Shown in pieces: positions 28,822 to 38,314 of a DNA stretch of 64,000 bases. Under the pieces are notes generated by a model. It saw only the letters and a program-made list of their open reading frames with translations, searched no databases and had not been told where the DNA came from. Made by a program: the position numbers and the translations under genes. Source of the stretch: an uncultured Pelagimonas sp. (GTDB taxonomy: Bacteria > Pseudomonadota > Alphaproteobacteria > Rhodobacterales > Rhodobacteraceae); contig CANMIH010000008.1 of the NCBI GenBank assembly GCA_947497905.1, positions 62,001-126,000 on the forward strand, written 5' to 3'. Every line of letters begins with the position of its first letter. Position 1 is the stretch's first letter.

Positions 28822-28844
28822 CTGCCCGGTTTCGCACCGGGCAG
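28822..28844. terminator. Bidirectional terminator between the GST and Hint genes
   Basis: CTGCCCGGT-TTCGC-ACCGGGCAG forms a perfect 9-bp stem. The plus side continues accattttacg and the minus side reads GGGGGTTTTCTG, giving a T-run in each direction between convergent genes. Confidence 0.8.
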
Positions 28845-28850
28845 ACCATT

Positions 28851-29915
28851 TTACGCAGCTTCGTGCAGCAGAATTGCAGCTTCTGAGCTTGATAGATTGC
28901 GCCTCGCGTAGCCACCGTAAGTGTGCGGATTATCAGCAACGCGCGGCCATTGTTCCAGCAACCGGGCGCGGTCCCCTTCTCCGATGGTCGACAAAGCGGT
29001 GTTTGCAGGGTGGAAGCTCTCGGTTTCAACACCATTAGCGTATAGGACCTCATGGCGGGGCAAGAGCATGTGAATGTAAGACACTTCACGCGCACGGGTA
29101 TCGAGTGTCACGGTCCGCCCATTGATCAGATCGCGCGCTGCGACCAACACTTCTGGTGTGTTGAACAAGGCACGCGCGACGACCCCTTTTACGACCAAGC
29201 GGTGTTCCGGCGACACCAGAAGTTCTTGGTCTGGCTCGCCAATCCCAAAGGCCCCTGCGCGGATGCGGATTGGACGCAGTTTTGGCATCGCAAACAGCCG
29301 CGCACCTGTCATCCGACGACTTCCGATCCACTGGATTTGCTGCGCGCCATTGTCCTTTGTGCGCACCATGTCACCTTCACGAAGCTCTTCAATCCGTCGC
29401 GGACCGTTCGGCGTGTCGATCATGGTGCCCGGCGTGAAACAGATCACGCCGCTGGCCTGGTCCCCACTCGCATAGTTCCGCAGCGGTTCCATATTGTGGT
29501 GAACAACCCATAGATCGCGATTACTAGGAGGGAGCTCATCAAGAAACATCAGCAAGGGCCGCGCCCCGTCACCCACCTCGATCAAAGTGACCGTATAGCT
29601 TTTGCGGCCATCGGTGACGAGAAAACTCCGATCGTGCAGCGGATGCTCGACCTCTGACAGTTCTAGTTTTGGTTTCGGTGCAACAGCCGCCCCCACCAAA
29701 CGCCGCACCATACGCGCTGCGCGTTTGCGTATATCTGCTTCGCCATCTGCCTGATCCAGCTGGAGGATTGATGATGGCCCATCAACCCGAACAGCCTCAC
29801 CCTGCCAAGACCATGCGGCCCCAACGGTTAACGAAGACGGTGGTGCGGCCTGAAGACCGTCTATTTCCGTCTGCGCCCAAGAGATGACGAACGTGCCTCG
29901 ATAGCCCGTTCCCAT
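28851..29915 (-). CDS. Hint-domain protein (Rhodobacteraceae Hint_2 type)
   Basis: The 354-residue protein has a ~165-residue N-terminal region of unknown fold and then a Hint module. Its start GVICFTPGTMIDTPNGPRRIEELREGDMV (~residues 158-186) has the Cys that can act as the self-processing nucleophile. The module continues with VSPEHRLVVKG and the C-terminal HMLLPRHEVLYANGVETESFHP. Hint domains catalyse protein self-cleavage as in Hedgehog and inteins. In marine Rhodobacteraceae this type is abundant and of unknown role. No RTX repeats are present here, and I see no signal peptide. Confidence 0.85.
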   Translation of the reverse strand: MGTGYRGTFVISWAQTEIDGLQAAPPSSLTVGAAWSWQGEAVRVDGPSSILQLDQADGEADIRKRAARMVRRLVGAAVAPKPKLELSEVEHPLHDRSFLVTDGRKSYTVTLIEVGDGARPLLMFLDELPPSNRDLWVVHHNMEPLRNYASGDQASGVICFTPGTMIDTPNGPRRIEELREGDMVRTKDNGAQQIQWIGSRRMTGARLFAMPKLRPIRIRAGAFGIGEPDQELLVSPEHRLVVKGVVARALFNTPEVLVAARDLINGRTVTLDTRAREVSYIHMLLPRHEVLYANGVETESFHPANTALSTIGEGDRARLLEQWPRVADNPHTYGGYARRNLSSSEAAILLHEAA

Positions 29916-29951
29916 GCCTGTATACTCTGCCTGTTATTTTTATTACCAAAA

Positions 29952-29969
29952 GGTTAACCATTGTTAACC
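29952..29969 (-). promoter_or_regulatory. Paired GTTAACC half-sites upstream of the Hint gene
   Basis: GGTTAACC (29952-29959) and TTGTTAACC (29961-29969) place TTAACCAT and two TTAA boxes 6 bp apart, ~37-54 bp before the Hint start. CtrA sites in Alphaproteobacteria are TTAA-N7-TTAA or the half-site TTAACC. The spacing is one base short, so this is only a candidate. Confidence 0.3.
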
Positions 29970-30065
29970 AATGTTCAAAGCTAACATTTTGTGACAAAGT
30001 AAATTTCAGGTCTAACAACCATAAAGTGCGTGGCAAAATGGCCACACACTCGACGCTAAATCGCG

Positions 30066-30980
30066 TCAGAAGTTGAGATCCAAGCGCAATGATCCAACGG
30101 CCTGCCCATTTGGCTGGCCCTCAAACTCTTCGCTGAGCCAGGTCACACCATAGAAAACCGCGTTGTTCTCGCCCTGCCAATGCACACCCGCGCGTGCACG
30201 ACCGCGAGCCTTCTTGACTTCAAACCCCTGGTCTTCCGGCAATAGAGCGCTGGAGTTGACATAAGCAATGTCACCGCCAAATACATAGCTGAAGCCGGGC
30301 ACCTCATCGGATAGAGCCCGATACCGCTGACCTGTTACGGGGTCGCGGGCCAGAAGCGCCCCCTGCCCAACCGAACCAAGCGTCACATCAAAGCCGACCC
30401 GCGCCATCGTTTCGTGCCCATAGCGAACCTCGGTAAAGGGGCGCAGTTGGCCGACCTCACCAAGCTCAAAATTCCGCCCCATTTCCCCAACAAAGGTTCC
30501 ATAGATGCTGTTCCCGATCTGGGAATTCAACACAGCGGCTGATGCGGGCGCAACGCCAAGCGCATCATGTAGACCGGTCTGCAATTCATCCAACTTGGTT
30601 TGCGGCCCCATGATCACGAGATCACCACCTAGGCTATACTCGGTGGACCCTCGGGCGAATTGGGTATGTAGACCAAAGGACCAGAGACCTGCAAAGGGAC
30701 GGTCACCTGCGGCAGGGTTCTGCAAGTTCGCCGGCGCAACTATCTGCCCACCAATGCGGAACTCCAAGAGGTCAAAAGGACGATCGGGCAAAGCACCCGT
30801 CCACTCTGAACCAAAATAGCGACTGGCCGCCACCGATCCGGTCTGCCAGCGGTCTTTGGTGTCACCAAACAAATCATTGTTCACAAGACGCCCGTTGCCC
30901 AGATAATCGCGCCCCTCAGCCTGCGCTGTGGTCGCGACACTTAGGGCCGCACAAATCAGGGTCGCGAAAAAGCGGGTCAT
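30066..30980 (-). CDS. Outer-membrane lipid A deacylase-like protein (LpxR/DUF2219 family)
   Basis: From ATG 30980, with GAGG 7 nt upstream, the protein has 304 residues; the TTG at 30992 has no such site. A Sec signal peptide (MTRFFATLICAALSVATTAQA) is followed by a beta-barrel-like sequence with alternating hydrophobic residues and a C-terminal phenylalanine (LRLDLNF), the outer-membrane sorting signal. GRLVNNDLFGDTKDRWQTGS matches the LpxR N-terminus, with the NDxF/D and RWxTxG pattern. LpxR removes the 3'-acyloxyacyl group of lipid A. Activity here is not proven. Confidence 0.82.
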   Translation of the reverse strand: MTRFFATLICAALSVATTAQAEGRDYLGNGRLVNNDLFGDTKDRWQTGSVAASRYFGSEWTGALPDRPFDLLEFRIGGQIVAPANLQNPAAGDRPFAGLWSFGLHTQFARGSTEYSLGGDLVIMGPQTKLDELQTGLHDALGVAPASAAVLNSQIGNSIYGTFVGEMGRNFELGEVGQLRPFTEVRYGHETMARVGFDVTLGSVGQGALLARDPVTGQRYRALSDEVPGFSYVFGGDIAYVNSSALLPEDQGFEVKKARGRARAGVHWQGENNAVFYGVTWLSEEFEGQPNGQAVGSLRLDLNF

Positions 30981-31101
30981 AGGGTGCCTCAAGGAATTTT
31001 ATTTGTCTTGTTTACGTCGTAGCATGACGCAGGAAATGGGCACAATCATGGCCAAGTCGCTGAAAAATTTCCCGTCTTGATTGTGACCTTTGTCCCTCAG
31101 T

Positions 31102-32418
31102 TCACGAGACCGAACTTCTCCCGATGCTGTCGTAGGCGGTGAAGCCTGCGGTTGTAGCGTCATCTGCGGTGTAGATATTGCGCAGGTCGGCCAGATGCGG
31201 GGTGGTCATGCCCGTGGCCAGACGGCTCAGGTCCAGCGCGCGGAACTCGTTCCATTCGGTCAGGATCACCAGAAGGTCCGCGCCCTCGGCCGCCGTATAG
31301 GGATCGTCATGCCAGGCCACGCCGGGGAGCAGGGCCTCCCCCTCGTGGCGCCCCTGCGGATCAACCGCCCGCACCTTTGCTCCGCCGCCCACAAGCGCCG
31401 GCACAATGGTAAGTGACGGTGCGTCCCGCATGTCATCGGTGTTGGGCTTGAAGGTCACCCCCAGCACCGCCACGGTCTTGCCGTTGAAGCTCCCCCCGCA
31501 GAGATCCAGCAGCTTGTCGATCATGCGCCGCTTGACCTCTTCATTGACCTTGATCACCGCTTCGGTGATCTGCATCGGGCTGGCATGTTCCTGACCAATG
31601 CGCGCCAGAGCCTTGGTATCTTTCGGAAAACAGGAGCCACCATAGCCGGGGCCCGCATGCAGGAACTTGTTGCCGATCCGGCCATCCATGCCCATGCCCT
31701 TGCTGACCTGCTTCACATCCGCGCCAACCTTTTCACACAGGGCCGCGATCTCGTTGATGAAGGTGATCTTGGTCGCCAGAAAGGCATTGGCCGCGTATTT
31801 GATCATCTCGGCGCTTTCCAGATCCGTGGTGACGATCGGGAAATCGCGCAGGTAGAGCGGGCGGTAGATCTCGGCCATGACCTGTGCGGCGCGGTCGCTT
31901 TCGACCCCGACCACCACGCGGTCGGGCTTCATGAAATCGTCAATCGCTGCCCCTTCGCGCAGGAACTCGGGGTTGGAGGCCACGTCAAAGGCGAGGTTGG
32001 GATTGGCGGCGGCCACCACATCGCGCACCCGGGCATTGGTGCCCACCGGGACGGTCGATTTGGTGACAACCACCACGTAGTCCCTGGCGGCTTCGGCGAT
32101 CTCTTTGGCGGCGGCCATGACATAGCTCAGATCCGCATGGCCGTCACCGCGCCGCGTCGGCGTGCCCACGGCGATAAACACCGCCTCAGCCCCGGCAATC
32201 GCGCTTTGGAGATCCAGCGTAAAGGACAGACGGCCGGCCGCCACGTTTTTGGCCATCAGGACATCAAGGCCCGGCTCATAAATCGGCACCTGCCCCTGCT
32301 CCAGCATCGCAATCTTGCGCGGATCCTTGTCCACACAGACCACCTCATGCCCAAAATCAGAGAAACACACACCAGACACCAAGCCCACATAGCCCGTGCC
32401 AATCATCGCGATCTTCAT
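31102..32418 (-). CDS. ugd: UDP-glucose 6-dehydrogenase
   Basis: The 438-residue enzyme makes UDP-glucuronate from UDP-glucose with two NAD. The N-terminal Rossmann motif is MIGTGYVGLVSGVCFSDFGH. The catalytic cysteine lies in GPGYGGSCFPKDTKAL (~residue 260). AVLGVTFKPNTDDMRDAPSL opens the C-terminal UDP-binding domain. Codon use is noticeably more GC-rich than the glycan genes to its right. It is probably a precursor supplier for the surface-polysaccharide locus beginning 4 kb away, though separated by unrelated genes. Confidence 0.95.
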   Translation of the reverse strand: MKIAMIGTGYVGLVSGVCFSDFGHEVVCVDKDPRKIAMLEQGQVPIYEPGLDVLMAKNVAAGRLSFTLDLQSAIAGAEAVFIAVGTPTRRGDGHADLSYVMAAAKEIAEAARDYVVVVTKSTVPVGTNARVRDVVAAANPNLAFDVASNPEFLREGAAIDDFMKPDRVVVGVESDRAAQVMAEIYRPLYLRDFPIVTTDLESAEMIKYAANAFLATKITFINEIAALCEKVGADVKQVSKGMGMDGRIGNKFLHAGPGYGGSCFPKDTKALARIGQEHASPMQITEAVIKVNEEVKRRMIDKLLDLCGGSFNGKTVAVLGVTFKPNTDDMRDAPSLTIVPALVGGGAKVRAVDPQGRHEGEALLPGVAWHDDPYTAAEGADLLVILTEWNEFRALDLSRLATGMTTPHLADLRNIYTADDATTAGFTAYDSIGRSSVS

Positions 32419-32811
32419 ACTCTGTGTCCTCTGAGCTCAGTTTTAGCCTAAATGACTTAGCGCTGCGCCTATTGTCAACGCGATGCGTTGGCTCCGCGCC
32501 ATGCTTGTGCTGCGAAAATGGACTGTATAATATAGCGATATGACCGGCAGGCAGCGTCCTGCCTTCGAAAGGATTAGCCCTAAGGAAACTTTCTGTTAAC
32601 CTTAGAGAAATAATTTCGGCGACAGGACTATGTTTTTTGGCCGCCACAGTCGCTTACTTCATATGACTGGTGTATTGCGCGCCGCGTTTCCAGTTTCTTG
32701 TGTAAGACAGTTTTTCAACCCTCCGGTGCTTTGCGCCAGATCTAAAGTTGGGTGTGTTTTTGCGCGCGTCCCGAAGCGATGTGTAAGTATGCAGGTTAAG
32801 ACAGGTAGGCC
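32419..32811. other. 393-bp divergent intergenic region between ugd and the GAF kinase
   Basis: I see no gene here. A rightward consensus -10 TATAAT lies at 32526-32531 with a poor -35. A GGCAGG-CAGCGT-CCTGCC hairpin follows at 32546-32563. On the minus strand TTGACA (32478-32473) with TCATTT 17 bp on is a possible ugd promoter. The long space before the kinase start suggests a long leader or a second promoter closer to 32812. Confidence 0.4.
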
Positions 32812-34992
32812 ATGAAACTTGAAGTCACAGACCCCACTGCACATTCCGAAAACCAAGTCGATCCGCTTGACGGCCTGGCAACGATGTTCGGGCAGGACTT
32901 TTTGGACCAGTTTGTGTCTCGCGCCGGACAGGCGCTAAATGCCGAGATGGTCACGATTGGCGCCTTTAAGATGCTCAATAGTGAGCGCATTCAGGTGTTT
33001 GCCAATTCTTTTGAAGACAATGGGCGCGCCGTTTTCGAATATGAAACACAGGTTGCACCGTGTCATGACGTGGTGATGACGGGCTCACCGCAGGTCATTG
33101 GTTCGGATGTTCAAGAACTGTATCCCAATGATGAGTTCTTTATTATCCACGATTTTCACAGCTATGTCGGCTTTCCTCTGAAAAATGAGGCTGGTGAGAC
33201 GATCGGGCTTGTCCAGGCCAGTTGGAAACGCCCCATCAAAAAGGAGCGTTGTGAGCAGGCTCTTGAGTTGTTCAGATTGTACTGCAATCGGATCTCACAC
33301 GAGCTTGCTGCCCAGACGACGTTTTCTTTGATGCGGTCGCTGATCATGGACACCCGCAGTCTTGATAGCACCACAGTCTTCCGATCTCTCGCAGAACATC
33401 TTCAGGCCGCTCTTTCAGTGAAAACGGCCTTTATCGCGGAATGTTCCGACGACAATCCCGGCCATTTCCGAATTCTGGCGTATTGCCTCGGCGGGCAGTG
33501 CTATCCAGAGGTCGAAGGCAAAACGATGTCTTATGATGAGACGCCTTGTGGTCTTCTGCTCGATAGAAAATCCGCAATGATCCAGACCGGATTGCGCCAG
33601 CTTTTTCCGCATCAGGCCTCTTTCCAGGAACTTGGTCTGGAGTCCTACATGGGCGTTGCGCTGCACGACCGGCAAGGCAAACTTGTAGGCCACATCGCTT
33701 TCCAGAACGACCGAGGCATGTCGCCCCGTCTCACGGAAACGGATATTGTCGAACTTCTGGCCAACCGCGTTGAGATTGAGATGCAGCGCTATGTGGCGGA
33801 CAAATCTCGCCGTGAAGCCGAAGCCGCCCTCTTGGTCAAACAGAAAAACGAAAGCCTTGGACTGTTGGCCGGAAGCATTTCCCATGACTTCAACAACCTT
33901 CTAGGCAGTATGGTCGGGCAAGCCGAACTCGCGTTGGAAGTGGCAGACGCCGACAACCCCGTGCTCCCCCATCTGGAAGTGATCAGTTCCTGTCTGTCTT
34001 CCTCCTCAGAGCTGGTGAGCCACCTGCTTAATTACGCCAAGGGCACCCCCAACCGCCAACATGAGGTGGTTGATCTCAATGACGTTGTGAAAGATGTTAT
34101 TCGTCTGCTGCCGATTGAGAAATCTCACCGCGAGTTTGCGCTTGATCTGTCCGACCTTCCCGCAACCATCAAAGGGGATCGCGGGCAGCTGTCCCAGATG
34201 ATCATGAATCTGCTTTTCAATGCCGTTGACGCGATGGCGGGCTACGATGGACAGATTAGCGTGCATACTCATAAAGGGTCACTGAGTGCAGAAGATCTGC
34301 AATACTTCACCCTAGGCAGCGAGGGCCTTGGTGAAAGCTGTATCTTGCTTGAGATTTCAGACTGCGGTCAGGGGATGTCATCCGAGACCGCAACCAAAGT
34401 GTTTGATCCCTACTTTACGACCAAGGCCAACGGAAAAGGGCTTGGTATGGCGGCGGTTGTCGGCATTGCAAAGCGCCACAGTGCAGCAATCTCGATGGAA
34501 ACCGAAGAAGGGCAAGGGACCCATTTCTTCATTGCTTTCCCTGCCGCAGATGAAGAGATTGCCCCTGTTGGATCCCCGGAAGCTCCGACTGAAAGCACTG
34601 CCAAATCCGGAGTACAATCGCGCATCCTTGTTGTCGACGATGAACCGGTCTTTCGCAAAACGGTCGAGGCCCTTTTACGCGCCGACGGGTATTTCATCAT
34701 GGCGGTCGATGGTTATTCAGCGGCACTTCAGGCCATGCAAGACGCAGGCCCGTTTGATTGCGCACTGATCGACGTGACTATGCCCGAAGAAAATGGTTGG
34801 AAAACACTGATGGACCTGCGCGAACAGCAACCGGATCTGTCCTGCATTATGATGAGTGGCTTTTCGATCTCGCCAAAGGACGCGGGACACCCAGAGCTGG
34901 AAGGTATCCCACTTCTGGATAAACCCTTCCGCCGGAGCACTTTGATGACTGCATTGGCCGAAGCTTTGCCCCAAACCCCGATCAATGCCTGA
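32812..34992 (+). CDS. Soluble GAF-domain hybrid histidine kinase with C-terminal receiver
   Basis: 726 residues with no membrane segment or signal peptide. Two GAF-like domains (~30-160 and ~180-325) come first. An atypical HisKA with SISHDFNNLLG (His358) follows, then HATPase (N-box ILMNLLFNAVDA-like MIMNLLFNAVDAM ~464-476, SDCGQGMS, GKGLGMA) and a receiver (~603-720; D609/D610, phospho-acceptor D654, K704). HDFNN kinases usually signal through a separate response regulator, with the attached receiver as a sink. Cysteines in the first GAF (APCHDV) and second (YDETPC) could serve redox or chromophore binding, which is untested. The signal is unknown. Confidence 0.9.
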   Translation: MKLEVTDPTAHSENQVDPLDGLATMFGQDFLDQFVSRAGQALNAEMVTIGAFKMLNSERIQVFANSFEDNGRAVFEYETQVAPCHDVVMTGSPQVIGSDVQELYPNDEFFIIHDFHSYVGFPLKNEAGETIGLVQASWKRPIKKERCEQALELFRLYCNRISHELAAQTTFSLMRSLIMDTRSLDSTTVFRSLAEHLQAALSVKTAFIAECSDDNPGHFRILAYCLGGQCYPEVEGKTMSYDETPCGLLLDRKSAMIQTGLRQLFPHQASFQELGLESYMGVALHDRQGKLVGHIAFQNDRGMSPRLTETDIVELLANRVEIEMQRYVADKSRREAEAALLVKQKNESLGLLAGSISHDFNNLLGSMVGQAELALEVADADNPVLPHLEVISSCLSSSSELVSHLLNYAKGTPNRQHEVVDLNDVVKDVIRLLPIEKSHREFALDLSDLPATIKGDRGQLSQMIMNLLFNAVDAMAGYDGQISVHTHKGSLSAEDLQYFTLGSEGLGESCILLEISDCGQGMSSETATKVFDPYFTTKANGKGLGMAAVVGIAKRHSAAISMETEEGQGTHFFIAFPAADEEIAPVGSPEAPTESTAKSGVQSRILVVDDEPVFRKTVEALLRADGYFIMAVDGYSAALQAMQDAGPFDCALIDVTMPEENGWKTLMDLREQQPDLSCIMMSGFSISPKDAGHPELEGIPLLDKPFRRSTLMTALAEALPQTPINA

Positions 34993-35035
34993 ACTCATTG
35001 TAGAATGACTTGTCGGACGTCACACGGGGGCTTAT

Positions 35036-36475
35036 GTGGCCCCTATGACGGAACCGCAAAGCTGCATTGGCCCCATTCTAATTGTTGACACCGTGCAGAG
35101 CGACCGCCTGCATCTGGCTGCTCTTTTCATATCTCACAATGAGTGCATGCCACCGGATATCATAGCATCTGGCCAAAATTTTGCGGCTCAGGAAATTGCA
35201 CAGTACCCACAAGGCAGGGTGTATCGCATTCGCTTCTCCGCCCCCGCGACCGAGGCCTCAAGCTATCAGTGGAACGGAGAAACTTTTGATCTTGCCTCCG
35301 ATCTCACTTCCGATCTGTCCCTTGCCTACGTGTCCTGCAATGGCGAAGAGCACGGCGATATGGACCGGGAGGACGGTGAACGAAATGTCATGTGGGCGCA
35401 CCTTCGGTCTACCCATCAGAACACCCCCTTTTCGATTATGTTGCATGGCGGGGATCAGATCTATGCGGATGAAGTGACACTCGGACATCCCCTGAGTGAA
35501 ACCTGGCCTGAGGTCATTCCCAGTTCACCGGCGGCCGCGAGTCTTGAGGACTTACGCCAGCACCTGCGTGCGGGCTTCTTTGAACGATACGCCAGCCTGT
35601 ATCGCGCACCTGATTTCGCCTGGTTGGCTGCGCGCATCCCCTCTCTCATGCAATGGGATGACCACGATATCTGTGATGGCTGGGGCTCTCTTCCAACAGA
35701 GGCAACACAGTCTTCCGTCGGGCAAACATTGTTTGCGGCAGCCAAAGAAGCGCGTCTGGTCTTTCAAGACGCAACTGTCGAAGAAGATCTGCCCGCTCGG
35801 TTTTACGATCCCTCTGGGCGGTCACTTGGTTGGTCGGTTGAATTTGATCAGCTGCGTCTCATCGCGCCGGATCTCAGGGGCACTCGGACACGAAAAACGG
35901 TGATGTGTGAGGAGGAATGGGCCGTCTTAGAACGCATCACCAAAACACCAAGCCCGGGTCGTAGTTTCTTGCTTTCCAGCGTTCCTATTTTGGGACCGAG
36001 ACTGTCCTTGCTGGAACGCTTGATGATCGCGATGCCCCGCATGCAAAAATACGAAGATGATCTGCGCGACCAATGGCAAAGCAGGGCGCACCGCACAGCG
36101 TGGCAACGCATCCTGAAGCTTGTCTTTGACATGGCAGCACCCCACAATCAGGACGTGACCTGTATCTCTGGCGAAATCCATCTTGCCACACGCGCTATGA
36201 TCTCTTCGCAAAAGAGCCAGGTGCTTCATCAGTTGGTGGCTTCTGGGATTACTCATCGCGCACCCCCGCGGCTTTGGGCTCGCATGCTTGGGGCGCTATC
36301 GACGCTGGGTGAAACGCCCCTGCCCGGCCACCCAATTCGCTTTGCACCGTTACCCGGACAACGTCACCGATACACTGCTGAACGCAATTACCTCATCTTG
36401 CGCCGCACCGATCAGAGCTGGCAGGCGATCTGGGAGCTTGAAACCAGCGGTACCACGCCGCCTCTCACGTTATAA
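35036..36475 (+). CDS. PhoD-like metallophosphoesterase
   Basis: The 479-residue protein has the PhoD metallophosphatase core: LAYVSCNGEEHGD, FSIMLHGGDQIYADEV (~residue 135-150), LMQWDDHDICDGWG (~residue 203-216) and VTCISGEIHLATRA (~residue 378-391), supplying metal ligands. No Tat or Sec signal is visible, so unlike secreted PhoD phosphodiesterases it appears cytosolic. GTG 35036 and ATG 35045 are both possible starts. Its stop overlaps the convergent sugar-transferase stop by 6 bp. The substrate is unknown. Confidence 0.82.
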   Translation: MAPMTEPQSCIGPILIVDTVQSDRLHLAALFISHNECMPPDIIASGQNFAAQEIAQYPQGRVYRIRFSAPATEASSYQWNGETFDLASDLTSDLSLAYVSCNGEEHGDMDREDGERNVMWAHLRSTHQNTPFSIMLHGGDQIYADEVTLGHPLSETWPEVIPSSPAAASLEDLRQHLRAGFFERYASLYRAPDFAWLAARIPSLMQWDDHDICDGWGSLPTEATQSSVGQTLFAAAKEARLVFQDATVEEDLPARFYDPSGRSLGWSVEFDQLRLIAPDLRGTRTRKTVMCEEEWAVLERITKTPSPGRSFLLSSVPILGPRLSLLERLMIAMPRMQKYEDDLRDQWQSRAHRTAWQRILKLVFDMAAPHNQDVTCISGEIHLATRAMISSQKSQVLHQLVASGITHRAPPRLWARMLGALSTLGETPLPGHPIRFAPLPGQRHRYTAERNYLILRRTDQSWQAIWELETSGTTPPLTL

Positions 36476-37123
36476 GCTATTCCGCCGCAGGATTTTTCCA
36501 AAGGTCGCCAAAAGAATTCTCATATAGAGACCCAGCGAATAGGTATCGACCCATTTCAGGTCATAAGCCGTGCGTTTTTCAGTGCTATCAACGTCTTTGG
36601 CCACCTGCGCTAACCCCGTGATCCCAGGACGGAACGCATGGCGCCGCTGCCAGTTCTGTTCGGTGTAATCGGCGATCTGGACAGGCACATCCGGCCGCAC
36701 TCCGACGAAGGACATATCGCCCTTTAACACGTTCACGATTTGTGGCAGCTCGTCTAGATGGACAGGCCGTAATATCCGCCCAACCCGCGTGATCCTGCTA
36801 TCGTTCTTAGACGTGGTCTGAAACTGTGCACGAGCTTGCGCGGCTGATGTCCCGGATACCAAATCACCCGAGACCCGCGATTGATCTTCGGTCATGGTGC
36901 GAAACTTCCAGATATGAAACACCTTTGCATGTTTCCCAACCCGGGCTTGGAAGAATATCACACTTCCTCGGTCCTCCAGTTTGATCGCCAAGGCGATCAA
37001 CAGCATGGGCAGAGCGGCAATCCCAAGCACGATCAAGGCGATCACGATATCAATCACCCGCACAAGCGGCTCAGACCACCTCGGGTGATGCGGCAACATT
37101 TGCGCGGAGACCTTTTCCGTCAT
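36470..37123 (-). CDS. Undecaprenyl-phosphate sugar-1-phosphate transferase (initiating enzyme)
   Basis: The 217-residue protein from ATG 37123 (MTEKVSAQ) has one N-terminal membrane anchor (VIDIVIALIVLGIAALPMLLIALAI) and then the catalytic motifs of the bacterial sugar transferase family: FFQARVGKHAKVFHIWKFRTM and the variant RPVHLDELPQIVNVLKGDMSFVGVRP. Such enzymes load the first sugar phosphate onto undecaprenyl phosphate. The open frame to 37228 overlaps neuC and lacks similarity, so it is rejected. It ends the minus-strand arm of the nonulosonate locus, 13 bp after neuC. Short (PglC-like) form. Confidence 0.88.
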   Translation of the reverse strand: MTEKVSAQMLPHHPRWSEPLVRVIDIVIALIVLGIAALPMLLIALAIKLEDRGSVIFFQARVGKHAKVFHIWKFRTMTEDQSRVSGDLVSGTSAAQARAQFQTTSKNDSRITRVGRILRPVHLDELPQIVNVLKGDMSFVGVRPDVPVQIADYTEQNWQRRHAFRPGITGLAQVAKDVDSTEKRTAYDLKWVDTYSLGLYMRILLATFGKILRRNSL

Positions 37124-37136
37124 AGCTACACCTTCA

Positions 37137-38276
37137 CTAGTACTGGTTGAATTTCGACAGGTCTGCGGGATCAAAAGAGAGCCCACAAATGGCGTCGTAG
37201 AGTTTTTTGTCTGCGGTCCCGTCTCCATATTGGTTGCAAAACGGAGGCGTCAGGGCCGCAGCTTGGTCAATGGCACGGCTCAAGGCCTCACCTGTGAGCT
37301 CCGGGCAATGGACCGTATTGTCATTCCGCTGCCGTCCATTTTGCCGTGATCCTATGTTAACACAGGCTGTACCAAAGCTTGCGCTTTCAATGATCCCTGA
37401 CGAACTGTTGCCCAGCATAATGTCAGCCATCTGCATACAGCCAAGATAGGCATCACGCTCAAGATGATCGAGAATGGCAAACCGACTGGAGACCCCTTCC
37501 TCAGATTGAAACGCATCTATCGCACGTTCAATCTCGGCCGCCCCGGCATCTGAATTAGGGCGAAAAATCACCCCGTGACTGCGGGTGTGACGCAAGACAT
37601 CCAGCAATGTCTCTACCTGAACGCCTACCTCTGCCGCTTCCTGGACAACAGGATGAAAGACAACCAGCATTGCAAGCCCTTGAGCAGAAAGGCCAAAGCG
37701 TTCGGCCAAAGGTGGTTGTACCCCCAATCCGTCACGAAGCCCCACCAGTCCCGGCGCACCGATAGTGACAATATGGTCAGGTCTTTCCCCCATTCGTTCA
37801 AGTCGTTGTCGCGCCTCATCCGTAGTTGGAAAATGATAATGGGCCAGCTTGCTGATCGCATGGCGGAAACTCTCGTCCAGGGTGCCTGATCGCTCTCCAC
37901 CGTGGATATGTGCAACATGAATTCCCAGATGCACCGCAGCCAATGTCGCAGCAAGCATCTCGCCCCGGTCGCCCAAGACCAATACGAGATCGGGCGCAGT
38001 GTCGCTCCACAATTCGAGAAATCCCAACAGTTCATCAGCAAGCGCAGCCCCCATTTCACGCCCCGAGGCCCCGCTGAGCGTCACTGGAATTTCTCCAAGA
38101 ATTTGCAGACCGCTCTCGACAATATCCGCGCGTCCTGCCACGTATTTTGGCGCGGTATGTTGTCCGGTCAGAACCAATGAAACCTCTAAATCTGGCTTCT
38201 GGTTCAAATACTCCAAGCACCGACGCATGAGCCCAAAATCCGCCCGACTACCTGAAACATAGTGTACTTTGGTCAT
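37137..38276 (-). CDS. neuC: UDP-N-acetylglucosamine 2-epimerase, hydrolysing (NeuC/LegG type)
   Basis: The 379-residue GT-B-fold enzyme starts VHYVSGSRADFGLMR. It contains VLVLGDRGEMLAATLAA and HIHGGERSGTLDESFRHAISKLAHYHFPTT, the NeuC signature (non-hydrolysing WecB lacks this form), and a late GNSSSGIIESASFG. It releases ManNAc, or a bacillosamine-derived analogue in the legionaminate pathway, for condensation by NeuB. Which substrate is used cannot be read from the sequence. It lies 38 bp after neuA in the same operon. Confidence 0.9.
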   Translation of the reverse strand: MTKVHYVSGSRADFGLMRRCLEYLNQKPDLEVSLVLTGQHTAPKYVAGRADIVESGLQILGEIPVTLSGASGREMGAALADELLGFLELWSDTAPDLVLVLGDRGEMLAATLAAVHLGIHVAHIHGGERSGTLDESFRHAISKLAHYHFPTTDEARQRLERMGERPDHIVTIGAPGLVGLRDGLGVQPPLAERFGLSAQGLAMLVVFHPVVQEAAEVGVQVETLLDVLRHTRSHGVIFRPNSDAGAAEIERAIDAFQSEEGVSSRFAILDHLERDAYLGCMQMADIMLGNSSSGIIESASFGTACVNIGSRQNGRQRNDNTVHCPELTGEALSRAIDQAAALTPPFCNQYGDGTADKKLYDAICGLSFDPADLSKFNQY

Positions 38277-38314
38277 CGCCTCACTCTCAACAGATCCGAG
38301 CCCAACAGCTGTCT

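Noticed and set aside
32546-32563. Terminator-like hairpin GGCAGG-CAGCGT-CCTGCC
   Set aside because: No U-tract and it lies just after a -10-like TATAAT; more likely part of a leader or coincidental.
32357-32647. Minus-strand open frame of 96 codons upstream of and overlapping ugd
   Set aside because: It overlaps the strongly supported ugd start in another frame, has no family features and no ribosome-binding site.
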